Shown piece by piece: positions 1 through 8,140 of a stretch of 64,000 nucleotides of DNA (within the stretch, counting starts at the first letter, position 1; each line of letters starts with the position of its first letter). Position numbers and translations under genes: made by a program. Location of the stretch: contig BTUI01000005.1 of the NCBI GenBank assembly GCA_045863195.1, forward strand, positions 1-64,000, in the 5' to 3' direction. The DNA comes from W-Chloroflexi-9 sp045863195 (lineage in GTDB: Bacteria > Chloroflexota > Dehalococcoidia > UBA2979). The notes under the pieces were generated by a model. The model saw nothing but the letters and a program-made list of their open reading frames with translations, did not search any database and had not been told where the DNA came from.

Positions 1-32
1 GGCGTTTGAGCGCCCCTGGTGTAGCGTTGTGC

Positions 33-58
33 GTCCCTGACGGCCTGCCGTCAGGGAC
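33..58. repeat. Perfect hairpin upstream of dnaA
   Basis: Two perfectly complementary 11-base arms (33-43 and 48-58) enclose the loop CCTG. The hairpin sits 42 bases before the dnaA start codon. It could end transcription from an upstream gene or lie in the dnaA leader as a regulatory structure. No T-run follows, so a classical terminator is less likely. Confidence 0.6.
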
Positions 59-100
59 CAGGCAGGGACGCCGGCGTGGAGCGCGAAGGGGCGGGAGCCG

Positions 101-1450
101 GTGTACGACGACCCATCCGCCCTCTGGCAGGCCGCACTGAAAGTGCTCGCCTCGCAGGTCTCCCGCGCCAACTACGACACCTGGCTGGAGGGCACCGCGG
201 GCGTCCGTCTGGAGGACGACACGCTGGTCGTCGGCACGCGTTCCGAGTTCGTGACGGAGTGGCTGCACAAGCGCCTCCGCCCCTCGATCCTCCGCACGCT
301 CGCCGAACTGCAGGGGCACGAGGTCGCCGTGCGCTTCGAGCCGCTGCGCGGCACGGACGAGGCGGTCGCCGCCCTGCACAGCACCGCCGGCGACACCGCC
401 TCGCGGCCCTCGGTGCCGCGCCCGCGCCTGCGCGAGCGGTACACCTTCGCCAACTACATCGTGGGGCCCGGCAACCGCCTCGCCTTCGCGGCGGCGGAGG
501 GTGTCGCGCGCGACCCAGGTCGCCTCTACAACCCGCTCTTCGTGTACGGCGCCGCGGGCCTGGGCAAGACCCACCTGCTCCACGCCATCGGCCACGAGTT
601 CATCGAACGCGGCATGCAGGTCGTCTACCTGAGCGCGGAGGCCTTCACCAACCAGCTCATCACGGCGATCCAGCAGCGCAAGATGGACGACTTCCGCGCG
701 CGGTACCGCTCGGCGGATGCCCTGCTCGTCGACGACATCCAGTTCATCGCCGGCAAGGAGCAGACGCAGGAGGAGTTCTTCTACACCTTCAACGAGCTGT
801 ACGAGGCCGGCCGCCAGATCGTCATCTCCTCCGACAAGAGCCCGGCGCACATCTCCGAACTGGAGGAGCGCCTGCGCACCCGGTTCGAGTGGGGGATGAT
901 CGCTGACCTCCAGGCGCCGGACATGGAGACGCGCGTCGCGATCCTCCGCCACAAGGCGCAGGAGCAGAACGTCCGCGTCCGGGACGACGTGCTGCACGCG
1001 ATCGCCGCGCGCTTCAAGAACAACATCCGCGAACTCGAAGGCTCGCTGACGCGGGTCATCGCCTATTCGCGGCTGACCGGCGAGTCGCTGACGCCGGATC
1101 TCGTGCAGTCCGCGCTCGCCTCCCTGCAGACGAACGAGCCGAAGCTTCCGCCGACGCCGGACCTGATCATCGACCTGGTGTGCCGGTACTTCGAGATCGA
1201 CCGCACGGGCCTGCTCTCCGTGAGCCGGGAGAAGCGGGTGGCCTACCCGCGCCAGATCGCCATGTACCTGATGCGCGAACTGGCGCATCGTTCCCTGGTG
1301 GAGATCGGGAACGCCCTCGGCGGGCGCGATCACTCCACCGTCCACCACGGCTGGCGCAAGATGGAGCGCTCGCTGGCGGTGGACCCGGAGGCGCGCCGCG
1401 ACATCGCCTCCCTGCGCGAGCTCATCGAGCAGTCGCGCCGCTCCGCCTGA
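101..1450 (+). CDS. dnaA: Chromosomal replication initiator DnaA
   Basis: Initiator ATPase that binds DnaA boxes and opens oriC. The 449-residue protein has the family layout: N-terminal DnaB-interaction domain, AAA+ domain with Walker A GAAGLGKTH near residue 150 and Walker B LLVDDIQF near 205, then a C-terminal helix-turn-helix with the signature GGRDHSTVHHG near residue 406. The start is GTG at 101. The next gene is obgE rather than dnaN, so the usual dnaA-dnaN-recF-gyrB order is broken; gyrB lies 7 kb away on the other strand. Confidence 0.98.
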   Translation: MYDDPSALWQAALKVLASQVSRANYDTWLEGTAGVRLEDDTLVVGTRSEFVTEWLHKRLRPSILRTLAELQGHEVAVRFEPLRGTDEAVAALHSTAGDTASRPSVPRPRLRERYTFANYIVGPGNRLAFAAAEGVARDPGRLYNPLFVYGAAGLGKTHLLHAIGHEFIERGMQVVYLSAEAFTNQLITAIQQRKMDDFRARYRSADALLVDDIQFIAGKEQTQEEFFYTFNELYEAGRQIVISSDKSPAHISELEERLRTRFEWGMIADLQAPDMETRVAILRHKAQEQNVRVRDDVLHAIAARFKNNIRELEGSLTRVIAYSRLTGESLTPDLVQSALASLQTNEPKLPPTPDLIIDLVCRYFEIDRTGLLSVSREKRVAYPRQIAMYLMRELAHRSLVEIGNALGGRDHSTVHHGWRKMERSLAVDPEARRDIASLRELIEQSRRSA

Positions 1451-1873
1451 CGCCTCGGCGCCGGCTCCGGGCAGCGCCTCGCACGCCGATCACGGCGTCC
1501 CGACGACCCTCACCTGAATGGCTTATGTGCGCACACCATTACGTGATTGTGGGCATCGATCTGTGGATATCCGGGGCGTCAGCGGTGGATAGGTGCTCCG
1601 GTTTGTGATTTCTGTCGCCTCGATGCGCGGGGCGGGGTGTCCACAACGGCGAGAACTCGCATAGTTGTAGACGGTTGTTCGGGAGACCATCCCGGCTTGT
1701 CCGCAGGCCCGGTCGGGCGTTTTCCCCTGCTGGCGCAGGGCGTGGTGCGGGCATCCACAGTATCCACGCCACTACGATGACGACGAGAGATCTGTACGTC
1801 ATCCGCGCGGGTGGTGTGCATCCCACAGACGAACACCCCTGACCCGTTGATGAATGAATCGTGAGCCCGCGCC
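1451..1873. other. Probable replication origin (oriC) with DnaA-box-like sites
   Basis: This 423-bp gene-free stretch after dnaA is less GC-rich than its surroundings and holds several near matches to the DnaA box TTATCCACA on both strands: TGTGGATAT at 1562-1570, GGTGGATAG near 1584, GTGTCCACA at 1637-1645, TTGTCCGCA at 1697-1705, and GCATCCACA followed by GTATCCACG at 1751-1768. Clustered degenerate boxes beside dnaA are the normal signature of a bacterial origin. An obvious AT-rich unwinding element is not evident. Calling it the functional origin is an inference. Confidence 0.7.
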
Positions 1874-3142
1874 GTGATCGACCAGGTTGAGATTGAAGTG
1901 ATCGCCGGAAAGGGCGGAGACGGCGTCGTCTCCTTCCACCGGGAGAAGTTCGTGCCTCGTGGCGGCCCGGATGGCGGTGACGGCGGTCGAGGCGGCGACA
2001 TCATCATCCGTGCCGACCGACGCCGCTCCACGCTCGATGAGTACGCGGACCGGCGTGTCCAGCGCGCGGAGCCGGGTGTCGATGGCGGCCCGAACCAGAT
2101 GAAGGGCGCCTCTGCGAAGCCGCTCGTCCTCGCCGTGCCGGTGGGCACGGTCATCTACGACGCGGACACCGAGGAGGTCGTCGCCGACCTGACCGAGGAC
2201 GGCCTGGCGGCCGTCGTCGCCCGCGGCGGCCGTGCCGGCCGCGGTAACAAGCGGTTCGCGACGTCCACGCGCCAGGCGCCGAAGTTCGCCCAGCGCGGCG
2301 CTCCCGGCGAGAGCCGGCGGCTGCGCCTCGACCTGAAGTTGCTCGCGGACGTGGGCCTCGTGGGGCTGCCGAACGCCGGCAAGTCGACGCTGCTGACATC
2401 GTGGAGCCGTGCGCGTCCGAAGATCGCGGCCTACCCATTCACCACGCTGGAGCCGGAGCTGGGCGTCGTGTACCTGGGCGGCGACACCTTCGTCGCCGCG
2501 GACATGCCCGGCCTGATCGAGGGGGCGAGCGAGGGCGTGGGCCTGGGCCACGAGTTCCTCCGCCACATCGAGCGCACGCGCGTGCTGGTGCACGTCCTCG
2601 ACATGACCCGCGAGGAGCCGCTGGAGGACTACGCCCTCATCAATGCGGAGCTGGAGGCGTTCGGCCACGGCCTGGCCGACAAGCCAATGATCGTCGCGCT
2701 CAACAAGATCGACGATGCAGACGCGCGCGCCCGCGTCGAACTGCTGGCGGACGACCTGGAGGCGCTGGGCGTCCCGTGGCGGGCGATCTCCGCCGCGACC
2801 GGCGAGGGGACCCGGGAACTCGCCGGACTGGCCCTCTCGACCCTCCGGCAGGCCCAGGACGCGGAGGCGCGCGCCGAGGCGGAAGTCATCCCCGTGCTGC
2901 AGCCCGCGCCGGAGCGGCGTGGTCGCTACGAGTCGTACATCGACGAGGACGGCGTCGCCGTGATTGACGGGCCGACGCCGAACTGGCTGGCGCAGACGCT
3001 GGACCTCCACGACCGCGAGCCGCGCGAGGAGTTCTTCTCCCGCCTGCGGCGGATGGGCGTGGCGCGTGCGCTGCGACGCCTGGGCGTGGTGGACGGCGAC
3101 ATGATCCGCGTGGGTGACGTCATGGTGCGGTGGCAGGAATGA
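1874..3142 (+). CDS. obgE: GTPase Obg/CgtA
   Basis: Essential large-subunit ribosome assembly and stress GTPase. The 422 residues show the glycine-rich Obg domain first (GKGGDGVVSFHREKF), then a G domain with P-loop GLPNAGKSTL near residue 165, G3 DMPG near 210 and G4 NKID near 276, then the C-terminal OCT extension. It starts with GTG at 1874, just after the putative origin. Its TGA overlaps the ATG of nadD (ATGA), indicating translational coupling. Confidence 0.97.
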   Translation: MIDQVEIEVIAGKGGDGVVSFHREKFVPRGGPDGGDGGRGGDIIIRADRRRSTLDEYADRRVQRAEPGVDGGPNQMKGASAKPLVLAVPVGTVIYDADTEEVVADLTEDGLAAVVARGGRAGRGNKRFATSTRQAPKFAQRGAPGESRRLRLDLKLLADVGLVGLPNAGKSTLLTSWSRARPKIAAYPFTTLEPELGVVYLGGDTFVAADMPGLIEGASEGVGLGHEFLRHIERTRVLVHVLDMTREEPLEDYALINAELEAFGHGLADKPMIVALNKIDDADARARVELLADDLEALGVPWRAISAATGEGTRELAGLALSTLRQAQDAEARAEAEVIPVLQPAPERRGRYESYIDEDGVAVIDGPTPNWLAQTLDLHDREPREEFFSRLRRMGVARALRRLGVVDGDMIRVGDVMVRWQE

Positions 3143-3783
3143 CCGCGGAGCCGGCGCCGGCGCGACCGAGGCGGACCGGCATCCTGGGCGGGACGTTCGA
3201 CCCGCCGCACCTCGCCCACCTTGTGCTGGCCGAGGCGGCCCGCGAGGCGTTGCACCTCGACCGGGTGCTGTTTGTCCCGGCCGGCGACCCCTGGCGGAAG
3301 GCAGACCGGCGCGTGACCCCGGCGGCCATTCGCCTGGAACTCGTCCGCGTCGCTGTCGCAGCGTTGCCGTGGGCGGAGGTCTCGACCGTGGAGTTCGACC
3401 GGGAGGGGCCGTCCTACACGGCCGACACCGTCGAGGCGCTCGTGGTGGCGGGGGAGCCGGACGAGGCGTGGTGGTTCATCCTCGGCGCGGATGCGCTGGC
3501 GGACATGGCGTACTGGCACGAGCCGCAGCGCATCGTCGCGCGGGCACGCCTGGCGGTGGCGCAGCGGCCGGGGCGTGAGGGCGAACCGCTCGTGACGGAG
3601 GCGCTGCGCGCGGTGCTCCCCGACATCGAAGCACGCATCGACCTGCTACCAATGGCCCTCACCGACCTGTCGGCGACCGCCATCCGCGCTCGGGTGCGCG
3701 CCGGCGAGTCGACCGAGGGCATGCTGGCCACACAGGTGCGCGAGGCCGTCGACCGGATCGGGCTGTACCGGGACGCGGACTAG
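3139..3783 (+). CDS. nadD: Nicotinate-nucleotide adenylyltransferase
   Basis: Adenylates nicotinate mononucleotide to deamido-NAD in NAD synthesis. The nucleotidyltransferase signature GTFDPPHLAH is near residue 17, and the SxTxIR-type motif (LSATAIRARV) is near the C-terminus. I choose ATG 3139, which overlaps the obgE stop by four bases, over an in-frame GTG at 3130. The obgE-nadD pairing is common in bacteria. The stop codon abuts the convergent methyltransferase gene. Confidence 0.95.
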   Translation: MTAEPAPARPRRTGILGGTFDPPHLAHLVLAEAAREALHLDRVLFVPAGDPWRKADRRVTPAAIRLELVRVAVAALPWAEVSTVEFDREGPSYTADTVEALVVAGEPDEAWWFILGADALADMAYWHEPQRIVARARLAVAQRPGREGEPLVTEALRAVLPDIEARIDLLPMALTDLSATAIRARVRAGESTEGMLATQVREAVDRIGLYRDAD

Positions 3784-4502
3784 ACCGAGCCCTGAAATCC
3801 CTCGGGCGGGCGGCCGACGAGGATCGAGGCGCGCGGGATCGGCGGCAGCAGGAACGGCCGCAGGTCCGCGTCGCGCACGAAAGGGAAGCCGGCGTCACGC
3901 GCGATGCGCTTCAGCGTGGCCCCGGAGCGCAGGCGGGGGTGGCGCACCCCTCGCGAGATGACCCGCGCGTTCCAGGCGTCCAGCCGAGGGTTCCCGGTGG
4001 GGCCGAACTCCCAGATGAGCGCCAGGCCGCCGGGCTCCAGCACGCGCCGGATCTCCAGCATCAATCCCAGCAGGTCGGTGTCGTCCAGGTGCTTCACCAG
4101 GTGCCCGCAGAGCACGAGGTTGAACGCCCCGTCCCGGAACGGCAGCGCCGTCGCGGACCCCTGCACCAGCCCCGCCTGACGCATCGGGTTCGTCTCGTCG
4201 CGCGTGGCCAGGCGGAGCGCCTGCCGCGAGAAGTCCAGGCCGACCGGCGGCACATCGGACTGCAACTGGTCATCGAGCATCCGCATCACGGCACCCCGGC
4301 CGCAGCCGAGGTCGAGCACGCGAGCGGTCGCGTCCAGCTTCAGGTTGGTCTTGAGGCGCACGACGGGCGTATTCGCGAACCACTGGCCGGGCCCCATGAA
4401 CCACCGGAACCCCCACGAGGAGGGCGACGAACCGGCGAACCAGCGCTCGTACTCGACGAGGCGGGCGGCTTCGGACGACGGTGCGGGCTGCGGGGTGGAC
4501 AT
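3780..4502 (-). CDS. Class I SAM-dependent methyltransferase
   Basis: Small-molecule methyltransferase of unknown substrate. Motif I (VLDLGCGRGAVMRML) binds SAM, followed by an acidic motif II region (VGLDFSRQALRLA) and a late motif FNLVLCGHLVKHLDD as in Methyltransf_11/25 proteins. An in-frame GTG at 4520 would add six residues, but ATG 4502 has a -10-like GACGAT eight bases upstream, matching the leaderless pattern seen elsewhere here. It converges on nadD with overlapping stop codons. Confidence 0.85.
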   Translation of the reverse strand: MSTPQPAPSSEAARLVEYERWFAGSSPSSWGFRWFMGPGQWFANTPVVRLKTNLKLDATARVLDLGCGRGAVMRMLDDQLQSDVPPVGLDFSRQALRLATRDETNPMRQAGLVQGSATALPFRDGAFNLVLCGHLVKHLDDTDLLGLMLEIRRVLEPGGLALIWEFGPTGNPRLDAWNARVISRGVRHPRLRSGATLKRIARDAGFPFVRDADLRPFLLPPIPRASILVGRPPEGFQGSV

Positions 4503-4597
4503 CGAGGGGAATCGTCGCACCCGCCGGGGGGTGGCTCAATCGCCGCCGGTGAGGCCCAGCCGTACGATTCATCCCGGGCGACCGGATGGAGGAGCGC

Positions 4598-4864
4598 GTG
4601 AGCACCACGGATACCATCGGCGCGATCGGGGTGGCGCTGCTGCTGCTCGCCTTCCTGCTGAACCTGCTCGGCTACCTGAAGGCGACCGGGCGGCCGTACC
4701 TGTTCCTGAACTTGGTGGGCGCCGGGATGGCCGGCGTGGCCGCCGCGCTCGTGCCGTTCTGGCCGTTCGTGGTCCTCGAGGGGGTGTGGGCGACGGTGGC
4801 GGCGGTGGGGCTGTTCCGCCCGCGCGGCGAGGCCGCGCCGGCGGCCGCGGCGAAGAAGTCCTGA
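4598..4864 (+). CDS. Small two- to three-helix membrane protein (CBU_0592-like)
   Basis: About 88 residues with hydrophobic helices at the start (IGAIGVALLLLAFLLNLLGY), the middle (FLNLVGAGMAGVAAALV) and towards the end, and an Ala/Lys-rich tail. The pattern with a polar K-A-T-G-R loop between helices resembles the CBU_0592-like membrane family, whose function is not established. GTG 4598 is preferred over ATG 4586 because GGAGG at 4588-4592 is correctly spaced for the former. A TACGAT -10 lies at 4562-4567. Confidence 0.75.
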   Translation: MSTTDTIGAIGVALLLLAFLLNLLGYLKATGRPYLFLNLVGAGMAGVAAALVPFWPFVVLEGVWATVAAVGLFRPRGEAAPAAAAKKS

Positions 4865-4916
4865 GCGCGGGAACCGCCGCCTCAGGCCGCACGTCTCACT
4901 GACTGAGGAGCCCACC

Positions 4917-5561
4917 ATGCCCGTCATCCGCCGCGCCCTGCTTGCCCTCTCCCTGTCCCTCGCGCTCGGCCTCGCCGCGTGCACCGAGGAAGACCCCGCG
5001 CCGACGGCCACGCCCACCTCCAGCGCCACGCCCGCGGTGACCGCCACCGCGACCGCCTCCCCGACCGCGGAGGCCGGGCCGACAGGGATCGCCGAGGTGG
5101 ACGAGGTGATCGCGATGGTGGCGGCGAAGGACATCCAGGGTCTCGTCGACCGCGTCGCGTGGATCGAGACGGAGTGCCGCACGGTGGACGGCCTCGGCGG
5201 CCCTCCGCGGTGCGAGGAGGGCGAGGCGGAGGGCACCGTGGTGCGCGTGCTCCCGGCCGCGGCGTGCGAGGGCTACTTCGTGCGCGAGGCGGATACGCTC
5301 ATGGGGTCGTTCGTCCAGCAGGCGCAGCGGCTCCACTCGGTCGTGGAGGCGCCGGAGTACGAGCGCCAGGAGCCGTATTGGCCGGTGGGCGACTACTACA
5401 TCAACTACGTCGCTGACCTGTTCGGCGAGCAGGTGGGCCACCGCCTGGTGATCGAGGACGGCCGGATCGCGCTGCTGTTCTTCGGCTGCAACCACCCGCC
5501 CGCGCTGCTGCTGCAGGACGGCGGTCAGGACCTGCCGGTCGTGTACCTCGCGCCGGAGTGA
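4917..5561 (+). CDS. Secreted lipoprotein of unknown function
   Basis: The 214-residue protein has a signal peptide ending in the lipobox LAAC (Cys about 21), then a Thr/Pro/Ala-rich linker typical of Chloroflexota lipoproteins, then a domain I do not recognise that contains several cysteines (CRTVDG, CEEGEA, CEGYF, FFGCNHP). It should be lipidated by Lgt (22956-23828). A GAGGAG ribosome site precedes ATG 4917. Confidence 0.8.
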   Translation: MPVIRRALLALSLSLALGLAACTEEDPAPTATPTSSATPAVTATATASPTAEAGPTGIAEVDEVIAMVAAKDIQGLVDRVAWIETECRTVDGLGGPPRCEEGEAEGTVVRVLPAAACEGYFVREADTLMGSFVQQAQRLHSVVEAPEYERQEPYWPVGDYYINYVADLFGEQVGHRLVIEDGRIALLFFGCNHPPALLLQDGGQDLPVVYLAPE

Positions 5562-5595
5562 CGGGGGAACTAGCCACCGGCTGCGGGACATGATA

Positions 5596-5613
5596 AAGAC
5601 GTCTGGACGTCTT
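5596..5613. promoter_or_regulatory. Perfect inverted repeat abutting the methyltransferase start
   Basis: AAGACGTC and GACGTCTT (5596-5603, 5606-5613) are perfect 8-base arms with a TG centre, ending immediately before ATG 5614. It overlaps where a ribosome site or core promoter would lie, so a bound protein could block expression. The adjacent gene product carries a winged-helix-like N-terminus that could bind it (inference). Confidence 0.55.
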
Positions 5614-6843
5614 ATGAAGAACCTCCCAGGCCGCATTCGGGACTCGGTAATCGACGCTCTTCTGGAGCTCGGTGGCAGTGCGAGTGTTCTCGATGTCCAT
5701 TCCGAGGTGAATCGCAGGTACGGGCCAGTGCCCAGGTCCTCCGTTCAGTCGTCGCTCCAGCTGCAGGCTCGACCAGGCGGCCCGATCCGACGCCTTTCCC
5801 GTGGGGTCTACGCTGTCGGAGAAGCCTCGCCGACGTTCAATGTCCAGCCAATCGCCGAGTGGGATAATGAGCGCGTCTTCCATTGGCGCCAGCAACGTCT
5901 CATCCTTGCGGACTGTCTGGAGTGGCTCGCAAGGCAGCCGGCAAACGCCTATCACGCAGTGGTGACCGACCCTCCGTATGGACTGCGTGAGTACGAAGCG
6001 GAACAGCAGGAGAAGCTCCGATCCGGGCGCGGCGGGATCTGGAGGCTTCCGCCTGCGTTCGATGGTGCTACTCGAATGCCTCTGCCGCGCTTTACGGTTC
6101 TCGACCCCGCCGACCGCCGATCACTGCGGGAATTCTTCTACACCTGGGCCAGCCTGCTGCTCCCCGTAGTTCGTCCTGGAGGATATGTCGTTATAGCCAG
6201 TAATCCCCTGCTCTCGCCCCTGGTCGCCGCCGCGATGGAAGGCGCGGGGTTTGAGAGGCGGGGCGAGATCGTGCGGCTGGTCCGCACGTTCCGGGGCGGT
6301 GATCGGCCGAAGGGTGCACACGAGGAGTTCCCCGACGTCTCAACGATGCCTCGGAGTTGCTGGGAGCCATGGGGGCTCTACCGAAAACCGATAGACCAGA
6401 AGACGGTGTCGGCGAACCTCCGGGTCTGGGGCACAGGTGCGCTCCGTCGGCCGTCCAGAGACACGCCCTTCGCGGACGTGATCGAAAGCGGTGTTACCCC
6501 CGCCCGCGAGCGAGCGATTGCCGCGCACCCGAGCCTTAAGCCGCAGGACTTCATGCGCCAACTTGTCCGCGCGGTACTTCCGACAGGTGAAGGTCGAATC
6601 CTCGACACCTTTGCTGGCTGCGCCTCGACGCTGGCCGCTTGCCAGGCCTTGGCTATCGAGGGTGTTGGCGTCGAGATAGATGAGCAGTACTGGCTTGCTG
6701 CTCAGGCCGCAATCCCGATGCTCGCGGCGCTTGAAACGACAAGCCAAACGCGACTTGACGACCTATCATCACGCGATGAAGGAAGCACCCTACCTTCGAA
6801 GGGTCGAGCCGGATCCCGCGGGGATCGTGACTCTTCCAGATGA
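5614..6843 (+). CDS. Beta-class DNA methyltransferase with N-terminal winged helix
   Basis: Site-specific DNA methyltransferase of the N6_N4_Mtase family, the modification half of a restriction-modification pair. Motif IV TDPPYG (about residue 118) precedes motif I LDTFAGCAST near the C-terminus, which is the beta-class order; DPPY favours adenine-N6 methylation. Residues 5-70 (VIDALLELGGSASVLDVHSE onward) look like a winged helix. ATG 5614 follows a perfect palindrome; an in-frame ATG at 5590 is the alternative. GC is clearly lower than in neighbours, consistent with horizontal acquisition. The 3' end overlaps the nuclease gene by 68 bases. Confidence 0.88.
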   Translation: MKNLPGRIRDSVIDALLELGGSASVLDVHSEVNRRYGPVPRSSVQSSLQLQARPGGPIRRLSRGVYAVGEASPTFNVQPIAEWDNERVFHWRQQRLILADCLEWLARQPANAYHAVVTDPPYGLREYEAEQQEKLRSGRGGIWRLPPAFDGATRMPLPRFTVLDPADRRSLREFFYTWASLLLPVVRPGGYVVIASNPLLSPLVAAAMEGAGFERRGEIVRLVRTFRGGDRPKGAHEEFPDVSTMPRSCWEPWGLYRKPIDQKTVSANLRVWGTGALRRPSRDTPFADVIESGVTPARERAIAAHPSLKPQDFMRQLVRAVLPTGEGRILDTFAGCASTLAACQALAIEGVGVEIDEQYWLAAQAAIPMLAALETTSQTRLDDLSSRDEGSTLPSKGRAGSRGDRDSSR

Positions 6844-7633
6844 AAGTCGTCCGTACGGTCTCCCCGTCCGAGCGTTCCATCGCGCCGTGCAGGATGTTCA
6901 AGATCTTCTCCACGATCTGAACCTCGTTCTGCATCAGAAGCAGTACTACCAGAGGGTGGAAGACCTGCTAGATGCAGCGAGCTTCTCCGGCCTGATCAGC
7001 CGGACATTCGCTGTCCGGGTTGCTGATGCCAGCCAGGGGCGGCTCGTTGTGAACGGCTATCCGAACGGGTATCCGGATCTCTTGGTCAGCGGTCAATACC
7101 CGATGGATAAAGCTCAACGGGCAGACCAAGGGGTGGAGTTCAAGGCAAGCCGGTCGGAATCCAGCTGGCAGGCGCATGGGCCCCGTGAAGGGTGGTTTGT
7201 CGTAACCCAATTTGCGCTTGATGAACGCCCCGAGGTTGCTCGGCTAGAACGAGAACCGACGGAAATTGTCGCCGTATTCGTAGCCCGCCTGACAGAGACT
7301 GATTGGTCGTGGCAGCCAGCTGCGCCGGGCCGGATACGGTCGGGAACCGCGAGCCTTAAGGCCACCGGTCGAGCACGGCTCCGAACTGGCGCGGTGTGGG
7401 TAGCACCGACGTACCTGGAACGACACAAGGAGATCACACGCAAGGTCGCGCTCGATGCAGTGCGGGATGCTGCGAAGAGCAGACTCCGGAGTCTGGAGTT
7501 CGATGTTCCCGCGACTGTCGCTGAGATAGAGTCGTTTGGTCTTGATCCTGAGTTGGTTCGGGATCGCGTTGGAAAGATCGCGCGATCACTCCGGAAGGTC
7601 GGGTCACCCGGAGCGCTAGCGCCGGAGCAGTAG
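6776..7633 (+). CDS. Putative type II restriction endonuclease (PD-ExK)
   Basis: The 285-residue protein follows and overlaps the methyltransferase. It has a PD-(D/E)xK nuclease core: P100-D101 in GYPDLLV, then E121-F-K123 in GVEFKAS, a normal spacing for this fold. Apart from that core I do not recognise the family, and the recognition site is unknown. ATG 6776 is chosen; longer in-frame starts lie inside the methyltransferase. Lower GC than the chromosome supports joint acquisition of the pair. Confidence 0.7.
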   Translation: MKEAPYLRRVEPDPAGIVTLPDESRPYGLPVRAFHRAVQDVQDLLHDLNLVLHQKQYYQRVEDLLDAASFSGLISRTFAVRVADASQGRLVVNGYPNGYPDLLVSGQYPMDKAQRADQGVEFKASRSESSWQAHGPREGWFVVTQFALDERPEVARLEREPTEIVAVFVARLTETDWSWQPAAPGRIRSGTASLKATGRARLRTGAVWVAPTYLERHKEITRKVALDAVRDAAKSRLRSLEFDVPATVAEIESFGLDPELVRDRVGKIARSLRKVGSPGALAPEQ

Positions 7634-7644
7634 CCCGGCGGGCC

Positions 7645-8127
7645 CTACATCCCGGCGGGGCGGGGCGTGCGCTGCTCGGTGTTCTCGAGGTCGAAGGAGA
7701 GCCGCACGTTCGCCTGGCGGGCGGCGGCCCAGTCGCACATCACGCTCAGTTCGCGCAGCCGCGGGGCGAGGTGCTCGTAGCCGGCGATGAGCGGCGCGAG
7801 CGCGGGCCCGGGCTGCTCCCAGCGCTCCGCCACGGTGCGGCAGCAGGCGGCGAGGTCCGCGGCGGGCTGCCATGACCGCTCCAACTCGCGTCGGTCGACC
7901 TCGGTCTCGACGTTGCGGTCGGCGTAGCGGAGCAGCGGCTTCAGGTCGACGCCGGAGTGGCGGAGGACCTGCGAGGCCTGCGCGAGTTCGTGCGCGCCGC
8001 CGAACTCCGCGCTGTACGCCCAGGAGGCGAAGAACAGCACGATGATCGGGTCGTCCGTGAACGGGAACGGGCAGACCGCGTCCGTATCGAACTCCACGAA
8101 GAAGCGCTGCGGCCAGGTCGCGGGCAT
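7645..8127 (-). CDS. Hypothetical protein downstream of gyrB
   Basis: About 160 residues from ATG 8127 (sequence MPATWPQRFFVEFDTD). It begins 13 bases after the gyrB stop, so it probably shares its transcript. No signal peptide, membrane segment or known motif was identified; the body is largely helical with clustered Trp, Arg and acidic residues. I assign no function. Confidence 0.6.
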   Translation of the reverse strand: MPATWPQRFFVEFDTDAVCPFPFTDDPIIVLFFASWAYSAEFGGAHELAQASQVLRHSGVDLKPLLRYADRNVETEVDRRELERSWQPAADLAACCRTVAERWEQPGPALAPLIAGYEHLAPRLRELSVMCDWAAARQANVRLSFDLENTEQRTPRPAGM

Positions 8128-8140
8128 GGAGGCGTCCCGC

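Noticed and set aside
1539..1826. Short frames in the dnaA-obgE gap
   Set aside because: They lie over the DnaA-box-like repeats, have no ribosome sites and no recognisable content.
5596..5613. Interpreting the palindrome as the R-M recognition site itself
   Set aside because: GACGTC is present twice, but nothing ties the enzyme to that specificity; operator function is the simpler reading.
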